Shown piece by piece: positions 42,985 through 51,153 of a stretch of DNA of 64,000 bases. The stretch is from positions 124,001 to 188,000 of the forward strand of contig CAJTXL010000001.1 of NCBI GenBank assembly GCA_910583525.1, written 5' to 3'. This DNA is from an uncultured Muribaculaceae bacterium. Lineage in GTDB: Bacteria; Bacteroidota; Bacteroidia; Bacteroidales; Muribaculaceae. Position 1 is the stretch's first letter, and each line of letters opens with the position of its first letter. The position numbers were made by a program, and so were the translations under genes. Under the pieces are notes generated by a model. That model was not told the DNA's origin. It saw only the letters and a list, made by a program, of their open reading frames with translations, and did no database searches.

Positions 42985-43847
42985 TTTTTCTTATGCTTGT
43001 CTTTTTGCGTATCAGAGAATTCGTTGGGATACGACAAGGCAACACGTTTGTGCGTCAAAGCCCATATTATCAGAAAAGCTCCCAGCACTACAAACGGTAT
43101 GCTCAACAATTGCCCCATATTGTACGTCATGGCAGCCTCGAAGGGCACCTGGTCGTTCTTGATGAACTCTATAAGAAAGCGCGACCCGAAAGTGCCCACA
43201 AGGAATGTGCCGAAAAGCAGACCGGGGCGTTCGCCGCAATTGCGCTTCCAGTACATCCACATCATAAGGACGAACAACGCAAGGTAGGTCAGCGCCTCAT
43301 ATATCTGTGTCGGATGGCAGGCCAGCCCGTAGTACATCCTATGCCATTCTTCCGACCGCACGAACTTAAATCCCCACGGGAGTTCAGTCGCCACACCGAA
43401 AATCTCCGAGTTCATAAGGTTGCCTATGCGTATCAGGCAGCCTACAAGGGCAATGGCTACGGTCAGTCGGTCGAACGTCCAAAGAGGGTTTCTCTTGGTC
43501 GTGAATATGGAGAACAGTATCACGGCGATGATTATACCTATGGCTCCGCCGTGGCTTGCAAGACCGCCTTCCCAAGTGGCGAGTATCTTCCACGGATGCG
43601 CCGAATAATAATCCCACTGATAGAAAAAGACATGCCCAAGGCGCGCCCCTACGATTGTTGCGACGCCGACATATATCAGGAGTATGCCCATCCACCGTTC
43701 GGGCATGCCCTCTCTCTTGAACATCTTGGCTACAATGTTGTAACCCAGCCAAAAGCCTATGGCGAACATCAGCCCGTACCAACGCACTGTGACAAAGCTG
43801 TCGATGATAGTAGGATTTACGTCCCACGTAATGAATGACGGTAACAT
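42981..43847 (-). CDS. lgt: Prolipoprotein diacylglyceryl transferase
   Basis: This 288-residue inner-membrane enzyme has about seven helices and the Lgt signature segments GARLGHVFFYQWDYY, GGLASHGGAIG, and IRIGNLMNSEIFG. It adds diacylglycerol to the lipobox Cys of preprolipoproteins, the first step for the many surface lipoproteins in this window. It starts directly after the stop of the symporter gene and overlaps the TPR gene by 4 bases. The C-terminus ends in a Lys-rich tail. Confidence 0.96.
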   Translation of the reverse strand: MLPSFITWDVNPTIIDSFVTVRWYGLMFAIGFWLGYNIVAKMFKREGMPERWMGILLIYVGVATIVGARLGHVFFYQWDYYSAHPWKILATWEGGLASHGGAIGIIIAVILFSIFTTKRNPLWTFDRLTVAIALVGCLIRIGNLMNSEIFGVATELPWGFKFVRSEEWHRMYYGLACHPTQIYEALTYLALFVLMMWMYWKRNCGERPGLLFGTFLVGTFGSRFLIEFIKNDQVPFEAAMTYNMGQLLSIPFVVLGAFLIIWALTHKRVALSYPNEFSDTQKDKHKKK

Positions 43848-45251
43848 TTATTGTTCTGTTTTCTTAAAAAAATCTTTTGTGGCTTTTCGCACCTTGGGGC
43901 TAAGCGCGAGTACGGCAATCATTGTCGGAATGGCCATCAGCGCATAAAACAAATCACAGGCACCAACGGCGGCTTCCAGGGGGACGACCGCAAACACCAC
44001 CAATGATGCCAAAAAGAACCATGCGTAATATTTGCCGTATCGTGTTCCGAAAAGATAATTGGCACATGTCGTGCCATAAAATGAATAGCTGAACATCGAC
44101 GACATGGCAAAGCATATAACAACACACATGAGCAGTATGTCGCCTGCCGGTATTCCATTGGCAAAAGCTTTCATGGCGACTTCGAGGCCCTTTACACCTT
44201 CCACATCGATATTGCCGCACAGAAGTATGGCAATGGCCGTGAGCGTGCACACAAGACCCGAATCGATGCTCGGCCCGAGCATGGCGATAAGGCCCTCGCG
44301 CACCGGTTGGGTGTTACGCGACGCCCCGTGCATTATCGATGCCGTGCCTATGCCGGCGTCATTGACAAGTGCTGCACGCCGTGCGCCTATGAGGGCTATG
44401 CCTGCAAGCGCTCCGAAGCCTGCGCGAAGATTGAACGCTTCATAGAATATGCTCTTGAACACGGCCGGGACTCCCGAGATATTCGTTATGATGATATACA
44501 GAACCATCAGGAAATACAGCGCCACCATAAACGGAACCATGACGGTAGCCACACGGGCGATACGCTTTATGCCGCCGAGTATCACAACCGCCACAATTAT
44601 CGCAATGGCACACCCGAACAGAAGTCTGAAAGCTTTTATGTTTCCCAATCCGAGCGCTCCGCCGACAGCCGACAGCACTCCGCTTTCGCCAAGCCCCTCA
44701 GGGGTGGTGAATGTTGCCATGAAAGCTTCGGTCAGCTGGTTTGCGTTCATTATGCACATTGTGCCGAACAATCCCGCAATGGCGAAAAAGACGCCCAACG
44801 GTTTCCATTTCGGGCCAAGGCCCTGCTCGATTATGTGCATCGGGCCGCCTTGAGGGCGTCCCGTATCATCTTTGCCCTTGTACATTATCGCAAGCACACC
44901 TTCGTGATATTTGGTTGCCATTCCTACAAGTGCGCTCACCCACATCCAGAAGATGGCACCGGGGCCTCCCAATACGAGGGCTATGGCGACACCGGCAATG
45001 TTGCCGAGGCCTATGGTTGCCGCCACCACCGACGCAAGAGCCTGAACCGACGAAATATGGCCGGCCGAAGCGGCTTCACCATCGGCATTCTTATGGCGGA
45101 ACTCCGCAAGGGCCGCCGGAAGACGACGTAATGAAACAGCTCCCGACGATATGAACAGATATAAACCGCCGCCTATCAGCAGAAAGAACAACGGATATCC
45201 GCCAAGCAAATCGGCTGCATCGATTATGAACTGTGCAATTTTATCCCACAT
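43848..45251 (-). CDS. Sodium:alanine (amino acid) symporter, AGCS family
   Basis: This 467-residue inner-membrane protein has about ten helices and the AGCS signatures GPGAIFWMWVSALVGMATKY, and GRPQGGPMHIIEQGLGPKW. It would take up small amino acids such as alanine or glycine with sodium. It is the first gene of a three-gene leftward operon with lgt and the TPR gene; stop and next start are adjacent. A -7 box ends 7 bases before the ATG, so the transcript is near-leaderless. Confidence 0.94.
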   Translation of the reverse strand: MWDKIAQFIIDAADLLGGYPLFFLLIGGGLYLFISSGAVSLRRLPAALAEFRHKNADGEAASAGHISSVQALASVVAATIGLGNIAGVAIALVLGGPGAIFWMWVSALVGMATKYHEGVLAIMYKGKDDTGRPQGGPMHIIEQGLGPKWKPLGVFFAIAGLFGTMCIMNANQLTEAFMATFTTPEGLGESGVLSAVGGALGLGNIKAFRLLFGCAIAIIVAVVILGGIKRIARVATVMVPFMVALYFLMVLYIIITNISGVPAVFKSIFYEAFNLRAGFGALAGIALIGARRAALVNDAGIGTASIMHGASRNTQPVREGLIAMLGPSIDSGLVCTLTAIAILLCGNIDVEGVKGLEVAMKAFANGIPAGDILLMCVVICFAMSSMFSYSFYGTTCANYLFGTRYGKYYAWFFLASLVVFAVVPLEAAVGACDLFYALMAIPTMIAVLALSPKVRKATKDFFKKTEQ

Positions 45252-45258
45252 GGTTCTG

Positions 45259-45266
45259 CAAAGGTA
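45259..45266 (-). promoter_or_regulatory. -7 box for the symporter-lgt-TPR operon; near-leaderless
   Basis: On the minus strand it reads TACCTTTG, fitting TAnnTTTG, with only 7 bases between it and the ATG. Confidence 0.55.
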
Positions 45267-45328
45267 CTCATTGTCACCAAAACATGCGGCATCTATCGTG
45301 TTAACAATTCAAAAGCGATTATTGCACC

Positions 45329-46612
45329 TTATTTTATTGCGCTCACATAAATCTTGCCTATACGCGCTCCGTTCATTTCTGCAACCTTAAGCTCAAGCCC
45401 GTTTACTTCAATGCTGTCTCCAACCTCAGGAATACGCTTCAAGCTATCAAGCATCAGGCCGGCAATAGTCGTATAGGTAGCCGGCTCATAGTCTTCGTTG
45501 ATTTCGAAATACGAGAAAAAGTCATACAACGGACAAAGCCCGTCTACAAGCCAGCCGTCGCCATTGCTGTCTTTGCTTATAAAAGGCTCGTCTGTGCCGA
45601 CCTCTACCGACCCGACAAGGCCACCGAGAATATCGCAAAGAGTCACAAGCCCCTGCACTGAGCCGAACTCATCGCAGACAAGACCGCAGTGCACACCTTT
45701 CTGCCTCAGCACACCGAGGGCGTCATATACAAGCATGGTTTCGGGCATGAATGTTGCAGGTTTCACCATCTTGGCTATGCAGAAATCATCGCCACATACC
45801 TCAAACACAAGGTCTTTAAGATATACCACGCCGACGATATTGTCGTGCGTAGCATCATATACAGGGTAACTGCTGTGCATGTTATTGCGTAGAATGTCTT
45901 TTATCTCCGACGGCGACATGGCGGTATCGAGAACCGCCAAATCCATTCTCGGCGTCATGATGGAACAGACTTTGGCGTCGCCCATCACCAAGGCGCGGAA
46001 CATTATGTCCTGTTCCAGGTCTTTCACCTCGCCGGCATCGGCGCCCTCGCGTATCACCGACTTGATTTCTTCTTCGGTAATTTTATTGCTTTCGCCATCG
46101 ATATGCAAAAGACGCACCAAAATATTGGTAGACCTTGACAGCAGCCAAACGGCCGGCATTGCCGCCACCGACAGCATCTTCATCGGACGCGCGACCATTC
46201 GTGCCACGGCATCAGATGAATTAAGCCCTATCCTCTTGGGAAGCAATTCGCCAACTACAATCGACAGATAGGTCACAGCCGCCACTATTATAGTCTGAGC
46301 CAAGGCTTTGGCTACCGATACCTTTACGCCTGCGGTCACAAGCCATGCGGCAAACTGCCCCGACAAGGCTGCGCCAGAAAACAGACCCGTGAGAATACCG
46401 ATAAGAGTGATGCCGATTTGGATTGTCGACAGAAACCTGTCGGGGTCTTCCGCGAGTTTGAGTGCAACTTTGGCACTGACGCTGCCTTTTCGGGCATCAG
46501 ATGCAAGACGCGACTTGCGCGCCGAAATAAGCGCCACCTCCGACATGGAGAATACGCCGTTAAGCAAAATGAGAATGAATATTATAAACAGGTCGCCCAT
46601 AAAGCGGTTCAA
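45329..46612 (-). CDS. CNNM/CorC-type membrane protein (DUF21, CBS pair, CorC_HlyC domain)
   Basis: This 427-residue protein has an N-terminal DUF21 membrane domain of three to four helices (about 5-190; NGVFSMSEVALISARKSRL). Two CBS domains follow (about 215-330; MTPRMDLAVLD, VGVVYLKDLVF), then a C-terminal CorC_HlyC domain (about 345-427; DGWLVDG, TIAGLMLDSLKRIPEVGD). The family is linked to magnesium or sodium transport; the old name hemolysin C is misleading. A second ATG is present four codons in. It stands alone on the minus strand after the ddl terminator. Confidence 0.92.
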   Translation of the reverse strand: MNRFMGDLFIIFILILLNGVFSMSEVALISARKSRLASDARKGSVSAKVALKLAEDPDRFLSTIQIGITLIGILTGLFSGAALSGQFAAWLVTAGVKVSVAKALAQTIIVAAVTYLSIVVGELLPKRIGLNSSDAVARMVARPMKMLSVAAMPAVWLLSRSTNILVRLLHIDGESNKITEEEIKSVIREGADAGEVKDLEQDIMFRALVMGDAKVCSIMTPRMDLAVLDTAMSPSEIKDILRNNMHSSYPVYDATHDNIVGVVYLKDLVFEVCGDDFCIAKMVKPATFMPETMLVYDALGVLRQKGVHCGLVCDEFGSVQGLVTLCDILGGLVGSVEVGTDEPFISKDSNGDGWLVDGLCPLYDFFSYFEINEDYEPATYTTIAGLMLDSLKRIPEVGDSIEVNGLELKVAEMNGARIGKIYVSAIK

Positions 46613-46634
46613 GAGTTTTTTGCCTTAAAAACAC

Positions 46635-46713
46635 CCGAGGGCGCCTTATCGTTCGGTTTTGGCAGAATTTTACGGCAAGGGCGTCGCCTGCAAAAAACAG
46701 ACAACGCCCTCGG
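46635..46713 (-). terminator. Terminator after ddl, with an alternative inner hairpin
   Basis: Outer arms 46705-46713 and 46635-46643 pair over 9 bp and are followed on the minus strand by a T-run. An inner pair (46704-46710 with 46678-46684) uses the same 5' arm, so two structures compete. Confidence 0.55.
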
Positions 46714-46730
46714 CTGTATGTACGATTATA

Positions 46731-47918
46731 TTATTTTATACCTTTCGCTCCTTTGGCACCCTTGACGCCACCGCCGAGAGCGAAGATGTTCGAGTCGTAG
46801 CTTACCGTCTTTGAGCTTTGCTCGCGCTTGCGTTTGAGCGCGAGTTTCACGAGCCGCTCCATCAGTTCGGAGAAACCGATGCCGGCAGCTTCCCAAAGGT
46901 AGAAGGACAAAGAACCGGGTATGGTGTTTATCTCGTTGACATATATCTTACGGCTTTTTGCGTCTATCATCATGTCTACACGGCTTACCCCATGGCACGA
47001 CAGCACACGGAACGTCTCACCGGCAAGGAAACGGATGCGTTCGGTCTCTTCGGCGGGCAAATCGGCCGGTATGCGTTTTGCAGCGGCGTGCATGCCACGG
47101 TTGTCTTTTGTTCCGCCCATATATTTGTCGGTGTACGACAATATTTCGCCGCTCTTTATAGGCTCTTCGAGTACAGATGTCTGATAGTCGCCGCAGTCGC
47201 CCAACACAGCACAGTTGATTTCCTGAAGGTTTTCGACCATGTCTTCTACTATGATGCGCGATGAATAGCGCTGCGCATCATCGACACGCTCAAGAAGCTG
47301 CTCGCGGTTGTCGGCACGGCCTATGCCTACGCTCGACCCGAGGTTGGCCGGCTTCACAATGACAGGATAGCCCAACTTTTCTTCGATTTTTGCGAGCAAC
47401 GCATCCCGGTCGGCAAACCATTGCTTGTCGGTAAACCACACGTAATCGACAACGGGTATGCCGTCCGATGCAAGTATCATCTTCATCGTTATTTTGTCCA
47501 TACCGTTGGCCGATGCGAGAGTGTTGCAACCGGCATATGGCAACCCGATTGTCTCAAGCACACCCTCGAAAATACCGTCTTCACCGTTGGAGCCGTGAAG
47601 CACCGGGATGGCGAGGTCGAGCGTAGCCACGACGTCGCTGCCGAAAAGCTTACGCTCTGCCTTGTAGAGCTTGTAATCACCGTATATGGGACGCATGTAA
47701 ACCTCTGTGCAGTTTTTGAGCAAGGCATTTATGTCGCGGTAATTTTTGACATCGGTAAGTGCTTCGCCCGTGTACCATCGCCCCTGCTTCGTGATGTACA
47801 CAGGGATGACATCATACTTGTCGCGGTCTATCGCGGCCATGGCCTGATTGGCCGAAATCACAGATATTTCGTGCTCGGTCGAACGGCCGCCAAAAAATAT
47901 TCCTATCGTAGTTTTCAT
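46731..47918 (-). CDS. ddl: D-alanine--D-alanine ligase
   Basis: This 395-residue ATP-grasp enzyme has the typical N-terminal motif FFGGRSTEHEISV, the segments HGSNGEDGIFEGVLE, and VIVKPANLGSSVGIG, and the metal-binding end VNEINTIPGSLSFYLWE. It joins two D-alanines for peptidoglycan precursors in the cytoplasm. The last 40 residues are an extra tail ending in a Gly-Ala-Lys repeat (GGGVKGAKGAKGIK), not part of the catalytic fold. It has its own promoter and terminator. Confidence 0.96.
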   Translation of the reverse strand: MKTTIGIFFGGRSTEHEISVISANQAMAAIDRDKYDVIPVYITKQGRWYTGEALTDVKNYRDINALLKNCTEVYMRPIYGDYKLYKAERKLFGSDVVATLDLAIPVLHGSNGEDGIFEGVLETIGLPYAGCNTLASANGMDKITMKMILASDGIPVVDYVWFTDKQWFADRDALLAKIEEKLGYPVIVKPANLGSSVGIGRADNREQLLERVDDAQRYSSRIIVEDMVENLQEINCAVLGDCGDYQTSVLEEPIKSGEILSYTDKYMGGTKDNRGMHAAAKRIPADLPAEETERIRFLAGETFRVLSCHGVSRVDMMIDAKSRKIYVNEINTIPGSLSFYLWEAAGIGFSELMERLVKLALKRKREQSSKTVSYDSNIFALGGGVKGAKGAKGIK

Positions 47919-47947
47919 CCTATATTGCTGTTTTACATTTCAAGCCC

Positions 47948-47955
47948 CAAAATTA
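47948..47955 (-). promoter_or_regulatory. -7 box for ddl
   Basis: On the minus strand it reads TAATTTTG, 29 bases before the ddl start. Confidence 0.55.
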
Positions 47956-48097
47956 CTTAATTTTTCTTATTCGGGCAAATCGGCCAATCGGCACACTCCA
48001 TGTATTCTGTTTTTATAAAAATCATTCTAAAATTTGAACGCAATTGAGTGTCTTTCAATGTTTGACTTTAATTTTATGTTAATTTATAATTATTAAG

Positions 48098-49009
48098 ATG
48101 TATAAAAGCCAAAAAGGAAAATATCTCCATCCGACCGAGCATGATGCCCGATGGGGGCTGGAAACGACATGTGTCGGTAGGCAACTTATTGACATACAGG
48201 CGGTTTACCCCCCCCGAATACATCCGCGTGAATATCTTATGAATTCAGAAGACGGTCGTGTTCTCGATGAGTACCAGCTCGTATATCTCGTTTCGGGCGA
48301 AGGCATCTTCGAGTCAAAGCATTGCCCGATACAAAAGATACAGTCCGGCAACATCTTCATGCTGTTTCCGGGAGAATGGCATTCTTACCGTCCGCTATCC
48401 GACACCGGATGGGAAGAATACTGGGTCGGATTCAAAGGCAAGGAAATGGATGAAAAGGTCGAAAACGGCTTTTTCAATGTGCATTCGCCTGTTTTCCGCA
48501 TAGGCCTTTCGGAAGAAATCGTCAAACTCTATTCGCACATACTCGACCTTTCACAGAAACAGCCACCGGGACACCAGCAGTACATGGCCGGTATTGTGAA
48601 CCATATGCTCGGCATTGTGTACTCTCAGAGCATGATGGGCACTCCCAACACCCCGAAAATCGAAGAGATGGTAAATCATGCCAAAATCTTCATTTCGGCC
48701 AACCTGCAAAGCCCCATCTATTCGGCACAGATAGCCGAGCAGCTCAAAGTCAACCATCTGTATTTCTGCCGTAAGTTCAAGCAGTATACGGGTTTCAGCC
48801 CCTCGCGCTACATTCTTGAGATGCGTATCCAACGCAGCAAGCAGCTGCTCTGTTCCACCAACCTCAACAGCCAACAGATTGCCTACGACTGCGGCTTCGA
48901 GAGTTCGGGCTACTTCTGCATGGTATTCCGTAAAAAGGTGGGAATGTCGCCGCTCGAATACCGCAAAGTGGTGTGCGGCTTCAATCCCAAGACACCTGAC
49001 GAAGCCTGA
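48098..49009 (+). CDS. AraC-family transcriptional regulator with cupin-type sensor domain
   Basis: This 303-residue protein has an N-terminal cupin-like ligand-binding domain (about 25-160; YQLVYLVSGEGIFES, GNIFMLFPGEWHSYRP) and a C-terminal AraC DNA-binding domain (about 195-295; YSAQIAEQLKVNHLYFCRKF, GFESSGYFCMVFRKKVGMSP). Such proteins usually activate sugar-catabolic genes on binding a small sugar. It is convergent with the GH127 gene across a shared terminator and is the only regulator seen near the third PUL. Control of that PUL is a reasonable inference. Confidence 0.92.
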   Translation: MYKSQKGKYLHPTEHDARWGLETTCVGRQLIDIQAVYPPRIHPREYLMNSEDGRVLDEYQLVYLVSGEGIFESKHCPIQKIQSGNIFMLFPGEWHSYRPLSDTGWEEYWVGFKGKEMDEKVENGFFNVHSPVFRIGLSEEIVKLYSHILDLSQKQPPGHQQYMAGIVNHMLGIVYSQSMMGTPNTPKIEEMVNHAKIFISANLQSPIYSAQIAEQLKVNHLYFCRKFKQYTGFSPSRYILEMRIQRSKQLLCSTNLNSQQIAYDCGFESSGYFCMVFRKKVGMSPLEYRKVVCGFNPKTPDEA

Positions 49010-49030
49010 CAACTCTGCATAAAGAAAACA

Positions 49031-49066
49031 AAAAACACAGCCCAAAAGTGTCGGGCTGTGTTTTTT
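49031..49066. terminator. Bidirectional terminator between AraC regulator and GH127
   Basis: A perfect 13-bp stem (49031-49043 with 49053-49065) has A-runs on the left and T-runs on the right, so it serves both convergent genes. Confidence 0.88.
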
Positions 49067-49101
49067 CATGATAAAAGTAATGACGGTTTCAATTTTGACA
49101 T

Positions 49102-50937
49102 CTAATAAGATGATACGTAATCGACCCAAACCTTCATTTTTCCGGGTTCACGGTTGTCCCACGCATAATAGGGGATGAATTTGTTTGTCTTGCCGGCTGT
49201 AGTGGCCTCTATCGTAGCCACACCACCGAGGAGTCCAGACTCGAAAATCGTCTTGAAATCGGTATACGGCGTCAGCGCGGCAGTTTCATATTCGGGGTTG
49301 TCGGTCTCTTCCATGCAGTAGACCAAGGGACCGCGTTGCAGGCAACGCTTTGCAAGGTCGGCAGCAACACGGGTGTCGGCAGCCACCACTTCGACGGGCA
49401 TATCAATGTCAAACACAATGCTGTCGCCCGGTTTCCATTGGCGCGCAATGTGCAGATAGCCGTCTCGGTCGGGCTTCAACGCCGAAGTTGTGCCATTGAT
49501 TGTCAAGGAGTACTTTTCGCACCAGCCGGGCACACGGAGTCTGAGTGTGAAATCGGACGGTTCGGCAGGGTCAACGGTCATGCTGACTTTGCCGTTCCAT
49601 GGGTAATCGGTATGCTGCGTGACGTTGACAGAAGTGCCGTCGACATCGAGCTTGGTCTCGCTTCCGATATACAGGTTAGTCGTTAGCACTCCGGGAGCGG
49701 TGAGATAGATATAGCTGCCTATCGACGGCATAAAGCGCGAAAGGTTGCTCGGGCAGCATGCAGTGTCGTACCACGGCTGACGGTGGTGCGAGCCATCGGT
49801 TTCGAGCGGGTTTACGTAAAAAAAACGGTCGGAAGAGAGCGAAATGCCCGACAGCACACCGTTGTATATGGCACGCTCCATAACGTCAGCATATTTTGAG
49901 TCGCCCATGAGCATGTTCATGCGTTGGTTCCACATTGCCATGCCTATAGAAGCACACGTCTCGCAGTATGCCAGGTCGTTGGGCAGGTCGAAGTCGTAGC
50001 TGAAGCCCTCTTGGCATCCTTTGTTGCCAATGCCGCCGGTAACATACATTTTTGTGCCTACGACATCATTCCACAGCCTTCCGAGAGCCGGAACGTAGCT
50101 CGAATCACCGGCTGCAGTACCGTAGTCGGCCATGCCGGTGAACATGTACATTGCCCTGACGGCGTGTCCGCCAATCTTATCGAGGTCTTTCACCGGCACT
50201 TCATCCTGGTAGTGCTTTGCAGGCATGCCGCCGTGCGCCATCCAGTCTACGCCGCCCTTGCCTCTCTGCTCGAGAAGCCAGTGAGCCAGTTCGAGATATC
50301 GTTTTTCGCCGGTAGTGCGGTATAGCTTCACCAACGCAAGCTCGAGTTCCTGATGACCGGGCACCCAAAAGCGTTTGCCTTCGCCGAAAGTACGGTCGAT
50401 ATGGTCGATGAAACGTATTGCCACATCGAGGAGTTTGCGCTTTCCCGTCGCTTTGTAGTAGGCGATGCCGGCTTCGACAAGATGGCCGCAACAATACATT
50501 TCGTGGCGGTCCATGTTCGTCCAACGCGACTGAGGTTCTTCGAGTATAAAATATGTTACGAGGTAACCGTCGGGCTGCTGTGCCGCGGCGATTTTGTCGA
50601 TTATGCCGTCGATTTCAGCTTCAAGCTTCGGGTCGGGTCGGTTTATGAGCGAATATGCGCATCCTTCTATTACCTTATATAAATCGGAGTCGTCGTAGAA
50701 GATGCCTTGGAATTTTCCTTCTTCAAGGCCTGCGGCTATCGCGAAATTTTTCACGCGCTGCGTTTCATCTTCACATTTGTGCAGGCATACCGGAATTGTC
50801 ACATCGACAAGGCTGTCGATGCGTGGCATCCAAAAACTGTCGGCGAGTTTCACCTGCGAAAAATCGACAGGATTTACGCTTGCCCATGCGGCCAATACTG
50901 CCGGGAGCATGGTCGAAACGAGTACTTTTTTCTTCAT
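49102..50937 (-). CDS. GH127 beta-L-arabinofuranosidase-like enzyme
   Basis: This 611-residue protein has an uncleaved-looking or cleavable signal (LPAVLAAWASVNP), then an (alpha/alpha)6 barrel (about 25-410; GILKxx-type helices with EMYCCGHLVEAGIAYY) and C-terminal beta-sandwiches. The zinc/cysteine site of the family is present: Glu326 and Cys328 in YCETCASIG, and Cys394-Cys395 in DTACCPSNL. In the Bifidobacterium enzyme HypBA1 the first Cys of this CCP pair is the nucleophile and the others hold zinc. It would remove terminal beta-L-arabinofuranose in the periplasm. It diverges from the GH2 gene at 51154. Confidence 0.93.
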   Translation of the reverse strand: MKKKVLVSTMLPAVLAAWASVNPVDFSQVKLADSFWMPRIDSLVDVTIPVCLHKCEDETQRVKNFAIAAGLEEGKFQGIFYDDSDLYKVIEGCAYSLINRPDPKLEAEIDGIIDKIAAAQQPDGYLVTYFILEEPQSRWTNMDRHEMYCCGHLVEAGIAYYKATGKRKLLDVAIRFIDHIDRTFGEGKRFWVPGHQELELALVKLYRTTGEKRYLELAHWLLEQRGKGGVDWMAHGGMPAKHYQDEVPVKDLDKIGGHAVRAMYMFTGMADYGTAAGDSSYVPALGRLWNDVVGTKMYVTGGIGNKGCQEGFSYDFDLPNDLAYCETCASIGMAMWNQRMNMLMGDSKYADVMERAIYNGVLSGISLSSDRFFYVNPLETDGSHHRQPWYDTACCPSNLSRFMPSIGSYIYLTAPGVLTTNLYIGSETKLDVDGTSVNVTQHTDYPWNGKVSMTVDPAEPSDFTLRLRVPGWCEKYSLTINGTTSALKPDRDGYLHIARQWKPGDSIVFDIDMPVEVVAADTRVAADLAKRCLQRGPLVYCMEETDNPEYETAALTPYTDFKTIFESGLLGGVATIEATTAGKTNKFIPYYAWDNREPGKMKVWVDYVSSY

Positions 50938-51105
50938 AATTTATAATCGGAGGGGGTGTGTTTGTTGCATAAATTAACTTAAAACAGACATGGTACAGAC
51001 TTGTTTTGACGCGAAATTAATACATCCGCGCCACTTTTAACAAGGAGTGTCCGAATATTGGAATGAATGGTTCAAAAAGCTGAATGCCAAACGTGCTGCA
51101 AAACC

Positions 51106-51113
51106 TAATTTTG
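51106..51113 (+). promoter_or_regulatory. -7 box for the third PUL operon
   Basis: TAATTTTG fits TAnnTTTG, 40 bases before the GH2 start. A similar but imperfect minus-strand box (TAATTTCG) at 51012-51019 could serve the divergent GH127 gene. Confidence 0.5.
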
Positions 51114-51153
51114 ACATCGGAAAAAGTTTTTTTGCAAACCTTTAGTTAATACC

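Noticed and set aside
42556..43838. Two overlapping plus-strand open frames of 243 and 342 codons
   Set aside because: Both are antisense to the TPR and lgt genes, which have clear family signatures and operon spacing.
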